A stretch of DNA of 64,000 nt, from NCBI RefSeq assembly GCF_017356015.1, contig NZ_JAFIQV010000020.1, forward strand, positions 1 through 64,000, in the 5' to 3' direction. Below are positions 18,657 through 29,208 of the stretch, piece after piece. The notes beneath the pieces are model-generated. The model did not search any database. It saw only the letters and a program-made list of their open reading frames with translations, and had not been told where the DNA came from. The first letter of the stretch is position 1; each line of letters opens with the position of its first letter. The stretch comes from Azospirillum sp. SYSU D00513 (GTDB taxonomy: Bacteria; Pseudomonadota; Alphaproteobacteria; Azospirillales; Azospirillaceae). Both the position numbers and the translations under genes were made by a program.

Positions 18657-19652
18657 ATGCGGTACCGGCGGCTCGGCAACAGCGACCTGAACGTGTCGGC
18701 GATCGCGTTGGGGTCCTGGCTCACCTATGGCGGCGGGGTGGAGCGGGAGCGCGCCGTCGCCTGCGTGCGCACGGCGCTCGACCAGGGCATCAACTTCTTC
18801 GACACGGCCAACATCTACGGCCGGGGTGCTGCGGAGGAGCTGCTGGGCGAAGCGCTGGCCGGCGTGCCGCGGGATTCCTACGTCGTCGGGACCAAGCTGT
18901 TCTTCCCCATGACCGAGGCCGACCGGGGGCTGTCCCGCGCGCAGGTAGTCAAACAGCTCGACGCCTCCCTGCGGCGGCTGCGGGTCGAGCGGGTGGACCT
19001 CTACCAGTGCCACCGGCACGACCCGGACACGCCGCTGGAGGAAACCATGGAGGCGCTGACCGAAGCGGTGCGGCAGGGCAAGGTGCGGTACATCGGCTTT
19101 TCCGAATGGCCGGCGGACCGAATCCGCGCGGCACTCGCCCTGCCGGGCGTGGAACGCTTCGTGTCGAGCCAGCCGCAATACTCATTGCTTTGGCGCGCCC
19201 CGGAGGCGGAGGTGTTCCCGCTCTGCGCCGAGAACGGAATCGGCCAGATCGTCTGGTCGCCGTTGGGGCAAGGGGTGCTGACGGGAAAATACCGGCCGGA
19301 GGACCCCGTCCCGGCCGGGTCGCGCGCCGCCGACGCCGAGATGGGCGCCTGGTTCCCGCGCGAGTGGCTGAGCCGTCCCGTGCTGGAGTCGGTGCAGCGC
19401 CTGAGGGCGCTGGCGGAGACTCATGGGGTGACGCCCGCGCAGCTGGCGCTCGCCTGGGTGCTGAGCAACCCCAACGTCTCCGCCGCCATCGTCGGCGCCA
19501 CCCGTCCGGAACAGGTGATCGCCAACGCATGGGCTGCCGAGCTGGACCTGCCGGCGGAGGTGCTCGCGGAGGCCGGACGCATCGTGCGGCCTCCGGGCCG
19601 CTTCACCCCCGCGGCCCTGTGGTGGCGTCTGCGGCGCGTGCTGGGCCGCTGA
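18657..19652 (+). CDS. aldo/keto reductase
   Basis: NADPH-dependent oxidoreductase of the TIM-barrel AKR superfamily, related to the potassium-channel-beta / YghZ-like group. The 331-residue protein has the catalytic tetrad Asp49 (FFDTANIYG), Tyr54, Lys80 (VGTKLFF) and His119 (YQCHRHD). AGGAGGGGG before the ATG supports the start. The substrate is unknown. It is transcribed divergently from the lipid-kinase gene and convergently with the efflux outer-membrane gene. Confidence 0.9.
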   Translation: MRYRRLGNSDLNVSAIALGSWLTYGGGVERERAVACVRTALDQGINFFDTANIYGRGAAEELLGEALAGVPRDSYVVGTKLFFPMTEADRGLSRAQVVKQLDASLRRLRVERVDLYQCHRHDPDTPLEETMEALTEAVRQGKVRYIGFSEWPADRIRAALALPGVERFVSSQPQYSLLWRAPEAEVFPLCAENGIGQIVWSPLGQGVLTGKYRPEDPVPAGSRAADAEMGAWFPREWLSRPVLESVQRLRALAETHGVTPAQLALAWVLSNPNVSAAIVGATRPEQVIANAWAAELDLPAEVLAEAGRIVRPPGRFTPAALWWRLRRVLGR

Positions 19653-19673
19653 GCGCCGCCGGGCGAGTGGGCG

Positions 19674-21164
19674 TCAGTTGCGCGACGCCATCTGCCTGGC
19701 CGCGGCCTCCGGCGCCCCGCCGCCCAGCACCTTGTAGAGCGTCACGAGGTTGGCGAGCTGCTGGAGGCGGACGTTGATCAGCTCCTGCTGGGCGGCATAG
19801 AGCGACCGCTGCGAATCCAGCGCGTTCAGGAAGCTGTCGAGGCCGCGGTTGTAGCGCAGGATCGACAGGTCGTAGCTTTCCTGCGTCGCGCGGACCAGGG
19901 CGGTCTGCGCCTCAAGCTGGGCGTCCAGCGTGCCCTGGGCGGCCAGCGCGTCCGACACCTCGCGGAAGGCCGTCTGGATGGCGCGCTCATACTGGGCGAC
20001 GCCGATCTCGCGCTGGACCTTGGCGCTTTCCAGGTTGGCTTCCCGCCGGCCGAAGTCGAAGATCGGCAGGTTGATCTGCGGCATCAGGGTCCAGGCGCCG
20101 CTTCCGCCGTCGAACAGGCCCGACAGCGCGGCACTGGCCGTGCCGGCCGAGGCGGTCAGGCTGATCGACGGGAAGAAGGCCGCGCGCGCCGCCCCGATGT
20201 TGGCGTTGGCGGCGCGCAGGTTGTGCTCCGCCTCGATGATGTCGGGGCGCCGTTGCAGCAGGTCCGACGGCAGCCCGACCGGCAGGCCCGAGACGAAGGC
20301 GCCGGTGTCCAGCGGCGGTGCGGCGTCGAGAGCGCGTTCGTCGAGCGGTGCGCCGACCAGCAGGGCGAGCGCGTTCTTGTCCTGGGCGATGTAGCGCAGG
20401 TAGGTGGCGCGGTTGGCCCGCGCCGTCTCCACCGCCGTGCGGGCCTGGGCGACGTCGAGCTGCGTCCCGACGCCCTGGCTGAAGCTGCGCGACGTGATGT
20501 CCAGCGACTGCTGCTGGGTGCGCAGCGTGTCCTCGGTCAGCTTCAGCAGCTCGCGGTCGGCGAGCAGGGTCAGGTAGGCGTTGGCGACCTCGGCGACCAG
20601 CGCGATCTGCGCCCCGACGCGGGCTTGGTCGGTCGCGAGATAGCTCTCCAGCGCGGACTGCTGGAGGCTGCGGACGCGGCCGAAGAAGTCCAGTTCGAAG
20701 GAGGTGATGCCGACGCTGAGGTCGTACTGGCTGGAGACGCCGCCCCGGCCGAGCGGCGACAGGCTGGAGGGCGTGCGCTGGCGGGTCAGCCCGCCGCCGA
20801 CGCCCACGGTCGGCAGCAGGTCGGCCCGCTGGATGCGGTAGCTGGCGCGCGCCTGCTCGACGTTCAGCGCCGCGACCCGGAGGTCGCGGTTGTTCTCCAG
20901 CGCCTGCTGCACCAGGGACTGGATCTGGGGCGAGCGGAAGAACTCCCGCCAGGCGAGATCGCTCAGCACCGGCCCCTGGGCCGGGCCGGCCGCCGCCGTG
21001 GCGGGCAGCGCCGCGGCCGACGCCCTGTAGGCCTCGCCCGTGGGCCAGCTCGCCGGGACGGGTGCGGGCGGGAGCGCCATCTCCGGTATGAGGGAGCAGC
21101 CGCCGAGCAGCATGGCGGCCAGGGAGGCGGCCAGGGGGGAGGACGCGAGACGCCGTTTCTTCAT
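19674..21164 (-). CDS. outer-membrane factor lipoprotein of an RND efflux system (NodT/OprM family)
   Basis: Outer-membrane channel that exports drugs delivered by the RND pump. The product has a lipoprotein signal ending LLGGC (lipidated Cys at about residue 23) and two TolC-type repeats rich in Ala/Gln helices (NLRAANANIGAARAAFFP in the second). I choose the ATG at 21164, which gives a standard signal peptide and has GGAAAG upstream; an in-frame GTG at 21188 is possible and would add eight residues. It directly follows the pump gene. Confidence 0.93.
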   Translation of the reverse strand: MKKRRLASSPLAASLAAMLLGGCSLIPEMALPPAPVPASWPTGEAYRASAAALPATAAAGPAQGPVLSDLAWREFFRSPQIQSLVQQALENNRDLRVAALNVEQARASYRIQRADLLPTVGVGGGLTRQRTPSSLSPLGRGGVSSQYDLSVGITSFELDFFGRVRSLQQSALESYLATDQARVGAQIALVAEVANAYLTLLADRELLKLTEDTLRTQQQSLDITSRSFSQGVGTQLDVAQARTAVETARANRATYLRYIAQDKNALALLVGAPLDERALDAAPPLDTGAFVSGLPVGLPSDLLQRRPDIIEAEHNLRAANANIGAARAAFFPSISLTASAGTASAALSGLFDGGSGAWTLMPQINLPIFDFGRREANLESAKVQREIGVAQYERAIQTAFREVSDALAAQGTLDAQLEAQTALVRATQESYDLSILRYNRGLDSFLNALDSQRSLYAAQQELINVRLQQLANLVTLYKVLGGGAPEAAARQMASRN

Positions 21165-21189
21165 GGTCTTGTTCTTTCCGTTCTTCACG

Positions 21190-24100
21190 TCAGTCCGCCT
21201 GCGCCATGTCCGCCTGGTTCACCGGGGCCGGACGCGGCGACCAGCGTGCGACGACCGCCATCACCGTCACGAAGAAGACGGGCACGAAGAAGATCGCCAG
21301 GATGGTGGCCGAGATCATGCCGCCCATCACGCCGACGCCGATGGCGTTCTGGCTGCCCGAGCCGGCGCCGGTGCTGATCGCGAGCGGCAGCACGCCGAGG
21401 ATGAAGGCGAAGGAGGTCATGAGGATCGGGCGCAGCCGCTGGCGGCAGGCCTCGATCGTGGCCTCGATCAGCCCCATGCCCTCCTCGTGCAGGTCCTTGG
21501 CGAACTCGACGATCAGGATGGCGTTCTTGGCGGACAGTCCGATGGTGGTCAGCAGGCCGACCTGGAAATAGACGTCGTTGGGCAGGTGACGCAGATGGGC
21601 GGCGATCACCGCGCCGAGAACGCCGAGCGGCACGACCAGGATGACCGAGACCGGGATCGACCAGCTCTCGTACAGGGCGGCGAGGCAGAGGAAGACCACG
21701 AGGATGGACAGCGCGTAGAGCATCGGGGCCTGCGACCCCGACAGCCGCTCCTCGTAGGAGAGGCCCTGCCATTCGTAGCCGATGCCCTGCGGCAGCTTCG
21801 AGGCGATCTCCTCCATCGCGGCCATCGCGGCACCCGAGCTGACGCCCGGCGCCGGCTGGCCCTGGATGTTGAGGGAGGAGTTGCCGTTGAAGCGCTCCAG
21901 GCGCGGAGAGCCGTATTCCCAGCGGCTGGTCGAGAAGGCCGAGAAGGGCACCATCTCGCCGTTGGCGTTGCGGATGTACCAGCGCTCCATGTCCGACGGC
22001 AGCATGCGGTAGGGCGCGTCGGCCTGGAGGAAGACCCGCTTGACGCGTCCGTTCTCGACGAAGTCGTTGACGTAGCTGGAGCCCCAGGCGGCGCTCAGCG
22101 TCCGGTTGATGTCGCCCAGCGACAGGCCGAGCGCGCTCGCCTTCTCGCGGTCGATGTCCACGCGCATCTGCGGCGTGTCGTCCAGACCGTTGGGTCGGAC
22201 GGCCATCAGGGCCGGGTTCTGGGCGGCCATGCCCAGGAGCTGGTTGCGCGCCTCGGTCAGCTTCTGGTGGCCGAGGCCGGCCTGGTCCACGAGCTGGAAG
22301 TCGAAGCCGGTGGCGTTGCCCAGCTCGATGATCGAGGGCGGGGTGAAGGCGAAGATCATGGCGTCGCGGACCTGCGACAGGGCGCCCATGGCGCGTCCGG
22401 CGATGGTCTGAACGTTGCCCGCCTCGCCCTCGCGCTCGTCCCAGGGCTTGAGGTTGACGAAGCCGATGCCGGCGTTCTGGCCGCGGCCGCTGAAGCTGAA
22501 ACCCACGACCGTGAAGATGCCGTTCACATACTCCTTCTCGGTCTCCAGGAAGTGGCGCTCGACCTCCTTCATGGCGGTCAGGGTCCGCTCGGAGGTGGCG
22601 CCGGGGGGCAGCGACACCTGGGTGAACATGATGCCCTGGTCCTCGTCGGGCAGGAAGGCGGTGGGCAGCCGCATGAACAGGACGGCCAGCCCGCCGACGA
22701 GCGCCGCATAGACGATGAGATAGGGCAGGCGGCGGCGCACCATGTGGGCGACGCCCTTCTGGTAACGCGCATTCGAGCGGTCGAAGGTGCGGTTGAACCA
22801 GCCGAAGAAGCCGCGCTTGGCGTGGCCGTGCCCGTGCTTGGGCGGCTTCAGCATGGTGGCGCAGAGCGCCGGGGTCAGCACCAGCGCCACCACGACCGAC
22901 AGGGCCATGGCCGACACGATGGTGAGCGAGAACTGGCGGTAGATGGCGCCGGTCGAGCCGCTGAAGAAGGCCATGGGCACGAACACGGCGGACAGCACCA
23001 GGGCGATGCCGATCAGCGCGCCGGTGATCTGGCCCATGGACTTGCGGGTGGCTTCCTTGGGCGGCAGCCCTTCCTCCTCCATCACGCGCTCGACGTTCTC
23101 GACCACGACGATGGCGTCGTCCACGAGAAGGCCGATCGCCAGCACCATGGCGAACATGGTCAGCGTGTTGATGGTGAATCCCGCCGCCGACAGCACGCCG
23201 AAGGTCCCCAGCAGCACCACCGGCACGGCGATGGTCGGGATCAGCGTCGCCCGGAAGTTCTGCAGGAACAGGTACATGATGACGAAGACGAGGACGACCG
23301 CTTCCAGGAGCGTGTGGACCACGCCCTCGATCGAGATCGTCACGAAGGGAGTGGTGTCGTACGGATAGACGACCTCCATGCTCTCCGGGAAGATCGGCTC
23401 CAGCTCGGCCAGCCGCGCCCGCACGGCGTCGGCCGTGTCCAGGGCGTTGGCGCCGGTCGCCAGGCTGATGCCGACGCCGGCGGCGGGCATGCCGTTGTAG
23501 CGCGCGATGATCTCGGAGGTCTCGGCGCCGACCTCGATGCGGGCGACGTCGGACAGGCGGACCTGCGAGCCGTCGGTGTTCACGCGCACCAGGATGTTGC
23601 CGAACTCCTCCGGAGTCTCCAGGCGGGTCTGGGCGATGATCGTAGCGTTGAGCTGCTGGCCGGGCACGGCGGGCGCGCCGCCGAGCTGGCCGGCCGACAC
23701 CTCGGCGTTCTGCGCGGTGATCGCCGTCACGATGTCGGTCGTGGTCAGCCCGTAGCTGATCAGCTTGTTCGGATCCATCCAGATGCGCATCGCGTGCTGG
23801 GCGCCGAACAGGGTGACGTTGCCGACGCCGGTGACGCGGCTGATCGGGTCCTGGATGCGCGAGGCGACGAAGTCGGAGATGTCATTCTGCTCGATCGAGC
23901 CGTCGCGCGACACGAAGCCCAGCACCATCAGGAAGGTGCTGTTGCCCTTGGAGACCTGGACGCCCTGCTGCTGCACTTCCTGGGGAAGGCGCGGCATGGC
24001 GAGCTGCAGCTTGTTCTGCACCTGCACCTGGGCGATGTCGGGGTCGGCCTCCGGGTTGAAGGTCAGGGTGATCTCGGCGTTGCCCGTGCCGTCGCTGGTC

Positions 24101-24339
24101 GAGGAGATGTAGCGCAGGTAGTCCAGGCCGTTCATCTGCTGCTCGATGACCTGGGTCACCGTGCTTTCCAGCGTCTGCGCCGAAGCGCCGGGGTAGCTCG
24201 CCGTGATCTGGATCGAGGGGGGCGCGATCGCCGGGTACTGCTCGACCGGGAGCCTCAGGATGCTGAGGGCGCCGGCCAGCATGATCACGATCGCGATCAC
24301 CCAGGCGAAGACCGGCCTGTCGATGAAGAATTTCGCCAT
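21190..24339 (-). CDS. RND multidrug efflux pump, inner-membrane subunit (AcrB/HAE1 family)
   Basis: Proton-driven trimeric pump that takes substrates from the periplasm and inner-membrane leaflet. The 1049-residue protein starts [17 protein letters not shown], has twelve predicted membrane segments in two halves, and carries the proton-relay aspartates in [16 protein letters not shown]. The C-terminal half has its own relay region ([20 protein letters not shown], including the conserved Lys). Length and motifs match AcrB/MexB. Confidence 0.96.
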   Translation of the reverse strand: MAKFFIDRPVFAWVIAIVIMLAGALSILRLPVEQYPAIAPPSIQITASYPGASAQTLESTVTQVIEQQMNGLDYLRYISSTSDGTGNAEITLTFNPEADPDIAQVQVQNKLQLAMPRLPQEVQQQGVQVSKGNSTFLMVLGFVSRDGSIEQNDISDFVASRIQDPISRVTGVGNVTLFGAQHAMRIWMDPNKLISYGLTTTDIVTAITAQNAEVSAGQLGGAPAVPGQQLNATIIAQTRLETPEEFGNILVRVNTDGSQVRLSDVARIEVGAETSEIIARYNGMPAAGVGISLATGANALDTADAVRARLAELEPIFPESMEVVYPYDTTPFVTISIEGVVHTLLEAVVLVFVIMYLFLQNFRATLIPTIAVPVVLLGTFGVLSAAGFTINTLTMFAMVLAIGLLVDDAIVVVENVERVMEEEGLPPKEATRKSMGQITGALIGIALVLSAVFVPMAFFSGSTGAIYRQFSLTIVSAMALSVVVALVLTPALCATMLKPPKHGHGHAKRGFFGWFNRTFDRSNARYQKGVAHMVRRRLPYLIVYAALVGGLAVLFMRLPTAFLPDEDQGIMFTQVSLPPGATSERTLTAMKEVERHFLETEKEYVNGIFTVVGFSFSGRGQNAGIGFVNLKPWDEREGEAGNVQTIAGRAMGALSQVRDAMIFAFTPPSIIELGNATGFDFQLVDQAGLGHQKLTEARNQLLGMAAQNPALMAVRPNGLDDTPQMRVDIDREKASALGLSLGDINRTLSAAWGSSYVNDFVENGRVKRVFLQADAPYRMLPSDMERWYIRNANGEMVPFSAFSTSRWEYGSPRLERFNGNSSLNIQGQPAPGVSSGAAMAAMEEIASKLPQGIGYEWQGLSYEERLSGSQAPMLYALSILVVFLCLAALYESWSIPVSVILVVPLGVLGAVIAAHLRHLPNDVYFQVGLLTTIGLSAKNAILIVEFAKDLHEEGMGLIEATIEACRQRLRPILMTSFAFILGVLPLAISTGAGSGSQNAIGVGVMGGMISATILAIFFVPVFFVTVMAVVARWSPRPAPVNQADMAQAD

Positions 24340-24407
24340 GATGGTGCTCTAACCTTGTCGTTCGCCAGCGTTCAGCCGCGTGTCATTCCGCTTCCGCGTC
24401 TTGCGGT

Positions 24408-25607
24408 TCAGCGGGCCGTGCCGGCGGACGGGACGTCCGCCTGGGCCTGCTCGCCGGGGCCGCCGACGTTCGCGACGCTGACCTGGGCGCCGGGCGCCAC
24501 CTTCTGGACGCCCTCGACGATCACCCGCTCGCCGGGGGTCACGCCTTCCGACACCAGCCACTTGTCGCCGATGGCGCGCTCGGCCTTGACCGTCTTCTGG
24601 GTGGCCTTCTGGTCCTCGCCCACGGCCCACACGAAGGCGCTGCCGTCAGGGCGGCGGATCACCGCCTGCTGCGGCACCATGTAGGCGTCCGTCACGGCGC
24701 CCCAGGTCACCTTGGCCCGGACGAAGAGGCCGGGGAGAAGGTCCTGGTTCGGATTCGGGAAGACGGCGCGCAGGCGCACCGAGCCGGTCGTCTCGTCGAC
24801 GATCACCTCGGAGAACTGGAGTTCGCCCTCATGGGCGTAGACGGCGTCGTCGCCGCCGCCGACCATGAGGCGCACCGGCGCCTTGGCCGTGCCGCCGCGC
24901 AGCGCGTCCTTGCCGAGCGCTTGGCGCAGGCGGAAGAGTTCGGCGCTGGACTGGGTGAGATCGACGTAGATCGGGTCGAGCTGGGTGACGGTCGCCAGCG
25001 TCTGCGCCTGGTTGGCGGTCACGAGCGAGCCTTCCGTCATCGCCGAGCGGCCGATGCGGCCGGCAATGGGAGAGGTGACCTTCGTGTAGTCGAGGTTGAT
25101 CTGGGCCGTGCGGATGGCCGCCTTGGCGGCGGCGACCGACGCCTCGCTCTCCAGCAGCGTCGCGGCGATGTCCTCGTAATCCTGCTGGCTGACCGCGCGG
25201 GAGCGCACGAGGTCGCGGTAGCGGGCGGCCTTGGTGCGCGCCGAATTGGCGGTCGCCTCGGCGCGCGCCAGTTCGGCCTTGGCCGTGTCGAGCGCCGCCT
25301 GGTAGGGGGCCGGGTCGATCTGGTAGAGCTGCTGCCCCGCCTTGACCTCGGCGCCCTCCTCGAACAGGCGCTTCAGGATGATGCCGTTGACCTGCGGCCG
25401 GACCTCGGCCAGCCGCGCGGCGGCGACCCGCCCCGGCAGCTCGGTGGTGAGATCGACCGATTGGGGATGAAGCGTCACGACGCCGACCTGGGGCGGCGGG
25501 CGCCCCGGGCCGCCCTGCTGGGCCAGCGCGTCTCCGGCGATGCCGCACGCTGCCAGGATGAACAGGGCGGCGCCAGCCGACGCGTTTTTGACTGACCGGT
25601 AATGCAT
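24408..25607 (-). CDS. periplasmic adaptor (membrane fusion protein) of the RND efflux system
   Basis: Links the inner-membrane pump to the outer-membrane channel. The 399-residue protein has a lipoprotein-type signal (ALFILAAC, Cys21). It has the lipoyl half-motifs (AEVRPQVNGIILKRLFEEG and TKVTSPIAGRIGRS), an alpha-helical hairpin between them, and beta-barrel and membrane-proximal domains after. First gene of the MFP-RND-OMF operon, transcribed divergently from tetR across a shared operator. Confidence 0.94.
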   Translation of the reverse strand: MHYRSVKNASAGAALFILAACGIAGDALAQQGGPGRPPPQVGVVTLHPQSVDLTTELPGRVAAARLAEVRPQVNGIILKRLFEEGAEVKAGQQLYQIDPAPYQAALDTAKAELARAEATANSARTKAARYRDLVRSRAVSQQDYEDIAATLLESEASVAAAKAAIRTAQINLDYTKVTSPIAGRIGRSAMTEGSLVTANQAQTLATVTQLDPIYVDLTQSSAELFRLRQALGKDALRGGTAKAPVRLMVGGGDDAVYAHEGELQFSEVIVDETTGSVRLRAVFPNPNQDLLPGLFVRAKVTWGAVTDAYMVPQQAVIRRPDGSAFVWAVGEDQKATQKTVKAERAIGDKWLVSEGVTPGERVIVEGVQKVAPGAQVSVANVGGPGEQAQADVPSAGTAR

Positions 25608-25721
25608 GGTCGCGATCCCTTGAACTTACGTTTGTTGAAAGGAGCCATCCGGACCGCCCAAGCGCGAAAGGCGACTCCGGGTCGGAGTCGCCGCAGCAGG
25701 GCCAGCCTGGCAAACCTAACG

Positions 25722-25795
25722 TTGATAACCAATGCCTGTGTACTGTATGATACAGTACATCGAGTTTGCGCAAAGCACAATGGTGCAAAGCACAA
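25722..25795. promoter_or_regulatory. divergent efflux/tetR promoters with palindromic TetR operator
   Basis: A perfect 21-base palindrome at 25739-25759 has arms TGTACTGTAT and ATACAGTACA around a central G. On the plus strand TTGATA (25722-25727) is 18 bases before TATGAT (25746-25751), driving tetR. On the minus strand CTTTGC is 17 bases before TATCAT (plus 25747-25752), driving the efflux operon. Both -10 elements lie inside the palindrome, so one bound dimer would block both genes. Two copies of GCAAAGCACAA (25770-25780 and 25785-25795) follow with a 15-base period. Confidence 0.7.
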
Positions 25796-25817
25796 AGCCT
25801 GTCAGGAAGGTATGGGA

Positions 25818-26465
25818 ATGGGTGAGGGCGACAAGGCCGCCAGCCAAAAGGGCGCCCTGCGGGCTCCCGGCCCGCGCGGCGATGCCCGGAGGGAGGCCAT
25901 CCTGGACGCGGCCTGGGCGCTGTTCATGGAACGCGGGTTCGAGCGCACCACGCTGAGCGACATCATCGCGCGCTCCGGCGGGTCACGGACGACGCTCTAC
26001 GAGGCGTTCGGCGACAAGACCGGCCTGTTCGAGAGCGCCGTGTCCATCAAGTGCCGCCAGTTCACGGAGCAGCTTCGGGAGATCTCCCTCAACTACGACG
26101 ACCCGCGCCAAGCGCTGACCGAATTCGGCCTGCATTTCGCGCAGGAGCTGCTGACGACCGACAGCGCCAAGATCATGCGGCTGCTGATCGCGAACAGCGA
26201 GCAGTTCCCCAGGGTGATCGACACCTTTCAGCGCGGCGGGCCGGATTCGGTTCAGGGCATCCTCTCGGACTATCTGCGCGCCGCGACGGAGCGGGGGCAG
26301 CTCCGCGTCAAGGACCCGGACCGCGCGGCCACGACCTTCCTCGGCTTCCTGCACGGGGAGCATTACCTGAAGATCCTGCTCCGCCCGGAGGAGGCGCCGG
26401 CGCGCGACGAGGTCCGGCGGCTGGTGGAGGACACCGTGGGGCTGTTCTTGGACGGAGTCCGCTGA
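25818..26465 (+). CDS. TetR-family repressor of the adjacent RND efflux operon
   Basis: Ligand-responsive repressor, AcrR-like. About 215 residues with an N-terminal helix-turn-helix (REAILDAAWALFMERGFERT, then SRTTLYEAFGDKTGLFE) and a C-terminal ligand/dimer domain with the TetR_C pattern (PEEAPARDEVRRLVED near the end). I place the start at 25818 because AGGAAGG is seven bases upstream; an in-frame ATG at 25812 sits too close to it. A 9-bp hairpin overlaps the stop codon (26462-26485) but has no T-run. Repression of itself and the efflux genes is inferred from the shared operator. Confidence 0.9.
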   Translation: MGEGDKAASQKGALRAPGPRGDARREAILDAAWALFMERGFERTTLSDIIARSGGSRTTLYEAFGDKTGLFESAVSIKCRQFTEQLREISLNYDDPRQALTEFGLHFAQELLTTDSAKIMRLLIANSEQFPRVIDTFQRGGPDSVQGILSDYLRAATERGQLRVKDPDRAATTFLGFLHGEHYLKILLRPEEAPARDEVRRLVEDTVGLFLDGVR

Positions 26466-26885
26466 GGGCGGCGCTTCGCCCTCAGCTGGAGCGCACCTCG
26501 CCGGGCTACCCGGGGTTGCGCCGTGGCGGAAAAAATTCTCTCATCCACCGCGCTTTTCGGGAGGGCGACTCGGGCACTTTCCGCGCTCTTGAGCGTTAGT
26601 GTATCGAAATCCTTCCGAGACTTATCTCAAACCCGGCAGGTGTGAAGGAGCGGGCGTGACGGCGAGGGGAGCGGACATGGCGGGGGGTGCGGGCGGCGGT
26701 TTGGTCCGGGCGCGTTCTGCCGCACCGTTGGCGCTCCTCGGGCCGTCGGCAAATCCTGGCTATCGGGCGAGGGCTTTTCCGGAATAATTGAGATGATTGC
26801 CGGTCATCGATCGGTTAATCTCAATTAAGTCACCCGGAAGGGTCCCGCAGCGGCCACCATCCGGTTAGAGCCATAGGAGACCGCG
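26466..26885. other. 420-base non-coding region with a long-armed inverted repeat
   Basis: I see no supported gene here. The last 100 bases are AT-richer than the surroundings and carry an inverted repeat: TAATTGAGAT at 26785-26794 and ATCTCAATTA at 26818-26827, perfect 10-base arms 23 bases apart, 58 bases before the regulator gene. This is probably the promoter/operator of the LdtR-like gene. Confidence 0.5.
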
Positions 26886-27390
<505 letters not shown>

Positions 27391-27526
27391 TTCCGGCGCA
27401 CCGGCCGTCCAAGCGGCGGCCGTTCCCGTGGCGTAGGCTCAGGCAGCGAAAGATCAGGCGGCAAAAGACCGGGCATCGAACATCCACGCACCGACCGCCC
27501 GCACCGCGGTTCCGGTTCCTGGCATC

Positions 27527-27576
27527 CACGGCGCGCCATGGGGACGTGATCCCCGTGGCGCGCCGTGGCGTTTTTT
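27527..27576 (+). terminator. rho-independent terminator 3' of the LdtR-like gene
   Basis: An 18-bp stem (27527-27544 with 27550-27567, one G-T wobble) with loop CGTGA is followed after GCG by six T residues (27571-27576). It lies about 170 bases past the stop codon, just before the convergent rlmJ end. Confidence 0.75.
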
Positions 27577-27581
27577 GAGAG

Positions 27582-28430
27582 CTATTCCCGCGCGGCCTCC
27601 GGCACCAGCCAGTCCACGGTGACGCCGCCGCCGGTCGAGGGCAGGGCGGCGTGCAAGGCGGGCAGGGCCTCGCGCAGGCTTTCGTCGAGCCGCCAGGGCG
27701 GGTTCACGATCATCAGGCCCGAACCGTTCAGGCGGGTGTGGGTGTCCTCCGGGTGCCAGGTCAGCTCGACCGTCAGGATCTTCGGGATGCCCGCCGATTC
27801 CAGCGCCTCGTGGAAGCGCCAGACCGCAGGGCGCTCCTTGATCGGATACCAGAGGGCGAAGATGCCTGTCGGCCAGCGCCGGTGCGCGGCCTTCAGCCCT
27901 TCGGCGAGACGGGCGTATTCGTCCGGCTGCTCGAAGGGCGGGTCCATGAGGACGAGCCCGCGCTTCTCCTTTGGCGGCAGATGGGCCTTCAACGCCACAT
28001 AGGCGTCCTGGCAGTGCACGGAGGTCTGGCGGTCGCCCTTGAACTCGTCGCGCAGGGTGCGGCAATCCTCCGGATGCAGTTCCACCAGCACCAGCCGGTC
28101 GTTTTCCCGCATCAGCGCGCGGGTCAGGCGCGGAGAGCCGGGGTACCAGCGCAGCACGCCGTCCGGGTTCAGGGCGGAGACGGCCTCGATGTAGGGGGCG
28201 AGAGCGGGGTGGGCAGGCGGCGCGCCGAACAGGCGGCCGATGCCGTCCTGATATTCCAGGGTCTTGCGCGCGGGCTCCGACTCCAGGTCGTAGCGCCCAA
28301 TGCCGGCATGGGTGTCCAGCACGCAGAATGGCGTCGGCTTGGCGCGCAGATGATCCAGGATCATCGCCAGCACGGCGTGCTTCATCACGTCGGCCGGGTT
28401 GCCGGCGTGGAAAATATGACGGTAGTTCAT
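27582..28430 (-). CDS. rlmJ: 23S rRNA (adenine-N6)-methyltransferase RlmJ
   Basis: Methylates A2030 of 23S rRNA in E. coli. The 282-residue product matches RlmJ in size and has MNYRHIFHAGNPADVMKHAVL at the N-terminus (catalytic-domain signature), THAGIGRYDL for SAM binding and the N6-adenine motif DPPFEQPDEY. The start at 28430 is fixed by this conserved N-terminus; no strong ribosome-binding site precedes it. Confidence 0.94.
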   Translation of the reverse strand: MNYRHIFHAGNPADVMKHAVLAMILDHLRAKPTPFCVLDTHAGIGRYDLESEPARKTLEYQDGIGRLFGAPPAHPALAPYIEAVSALNPDGVLRWYPGSPRLTRALMRENDRLVLVELHPEDCRTLRDEFKGDRQTSVHCQDAYVALKAHLPPKEKRGLVLMDPPFEQPDEYARLAEGLKAAHRRWPTGIFALWYPIKERPAVWRFHEALESAGIPKILTVELTWHPEDTHTRLNGSGLMIVNPPWRLDESLREALPALHAALPSTGGGVTVDWLVPEAARE

Positions 28431-28548
28431 GAGGAACGGGTTTACCCGATCCGGGAGGACGCCGCCAAGACATCCTGGGAGAAACATGCCGGGGAAGGCG
28501 GAACCGGCGCGGGATCCCTGGCCATCCGACGGCGTGGGGCGCGCTCCA

Positions 28549-29208
28549 TCAGTTGATGGAGGCGACTTCCTGGGCGTTCTGGAAGGTGCGGCGGGTGCGC
28601 GGCGCGACCGAGGCGGGGCTGCTGTTGTCGCAGCGCGCCGATTCGAGCAGCTTGGCGCTCTGCGGGTCCAGCTCCGTCAGGTGCTGCCAGATCTTGCAAA
28701 CGTAGCTCTGCGCCTGGCGCAGCGAGCCGCCGTTGTAGCGGGCGACCGCCGTCTTCCAGCTTCCCTGCTCGCCATGGAGGCGGCGCAGCAGGCGGGCGGC
28801 GTAATAGACATTCTCGCGCGGCTGCACGATGCGCTCGACCGGCTCGAAGGAGGCGCGGTGCACGCTGAGCGAAAGCTGCATGCAGCCGACATACACGTTG
28901 TTGAGAAGCTTGCCCTTCTTGTCCCGCAGATGGCGGGCCGCGTCGCCGGGGTTGCGGGCGTAGACCGAACGGCCCTGCACGCTCATCGCGAAGGGGCTGG
29001 GTGCGCCGCCTTCGCCGCTTTCGACGAGGGAGATGGCCACGAGAAGGCCGGAGGGGATGTTGAACTCGCGCTCCGCCTCGACGGCGTGCGTGACGCAGTT
29101 TTCCTGCGCCGCTGCGGGGCTTCCGAGGAAGGCGATGACGTTGAAACCGAGTGCCAGAGCGGCCCAGCGGGCGTAGTGAACGCGCGCACGCTGCTGTCGT
29201 CCTTGCAT
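28549..29208 (-). CDS. secreted lytic transglycosylase (SLT domain)
   Basis: Predicted periplasmic peptidoglycan-cleaving enzyme of 219 residues. A signal peptide (WAALALGFNVIAFLG, then SPAAAQ) is followed by an SLT-type domain: catalytic Glu in AISLVESGEG, GCMQLSLSVHR in place of the usual GLMQ, and AVARYNGGS. Four cysteines probably form disulfides. A GGGAGG-type site precedes the ATG. Single-domain enzymes of this kind often serve envelope-spanning machines, but no such genes are adjacent. Confidence 0.85.
   Translation of the reverse strand: MQGRQQRARVHYARWAALALGFNVIAFLGSPAAAQENCVTHAVEAEREFNIPSGLLVAISLVESGEGGAPSPFAMSVQGRSVYARNPGDAARHLRDKKGKLLNNVYVGCMQLSLSVHRASFEPVERIVQPRENVYYAARLLRRLHGEQGSWKTAVARYNGGSLRQAQSYVCKIWQHLTELDPQSAKLLESARCDNSSPASVAPRTRRTFQNAQEVASIN

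Noticed and set aside
21040..24684. A 1214-codon open frame on the plus strand opposite the RND pump
   Set aside because: Entirely His/Asp/Arg/Gly-rich and antisense to a certain AcrB homologue; a composition artefact.
26815..26828. CtrA-box-like TTAA-N6-TTAA
   Set aside because: The CtrA consensus needs seven bases between TTAA halves; here there are six, and the sequence is better explained by the inverted repeat.
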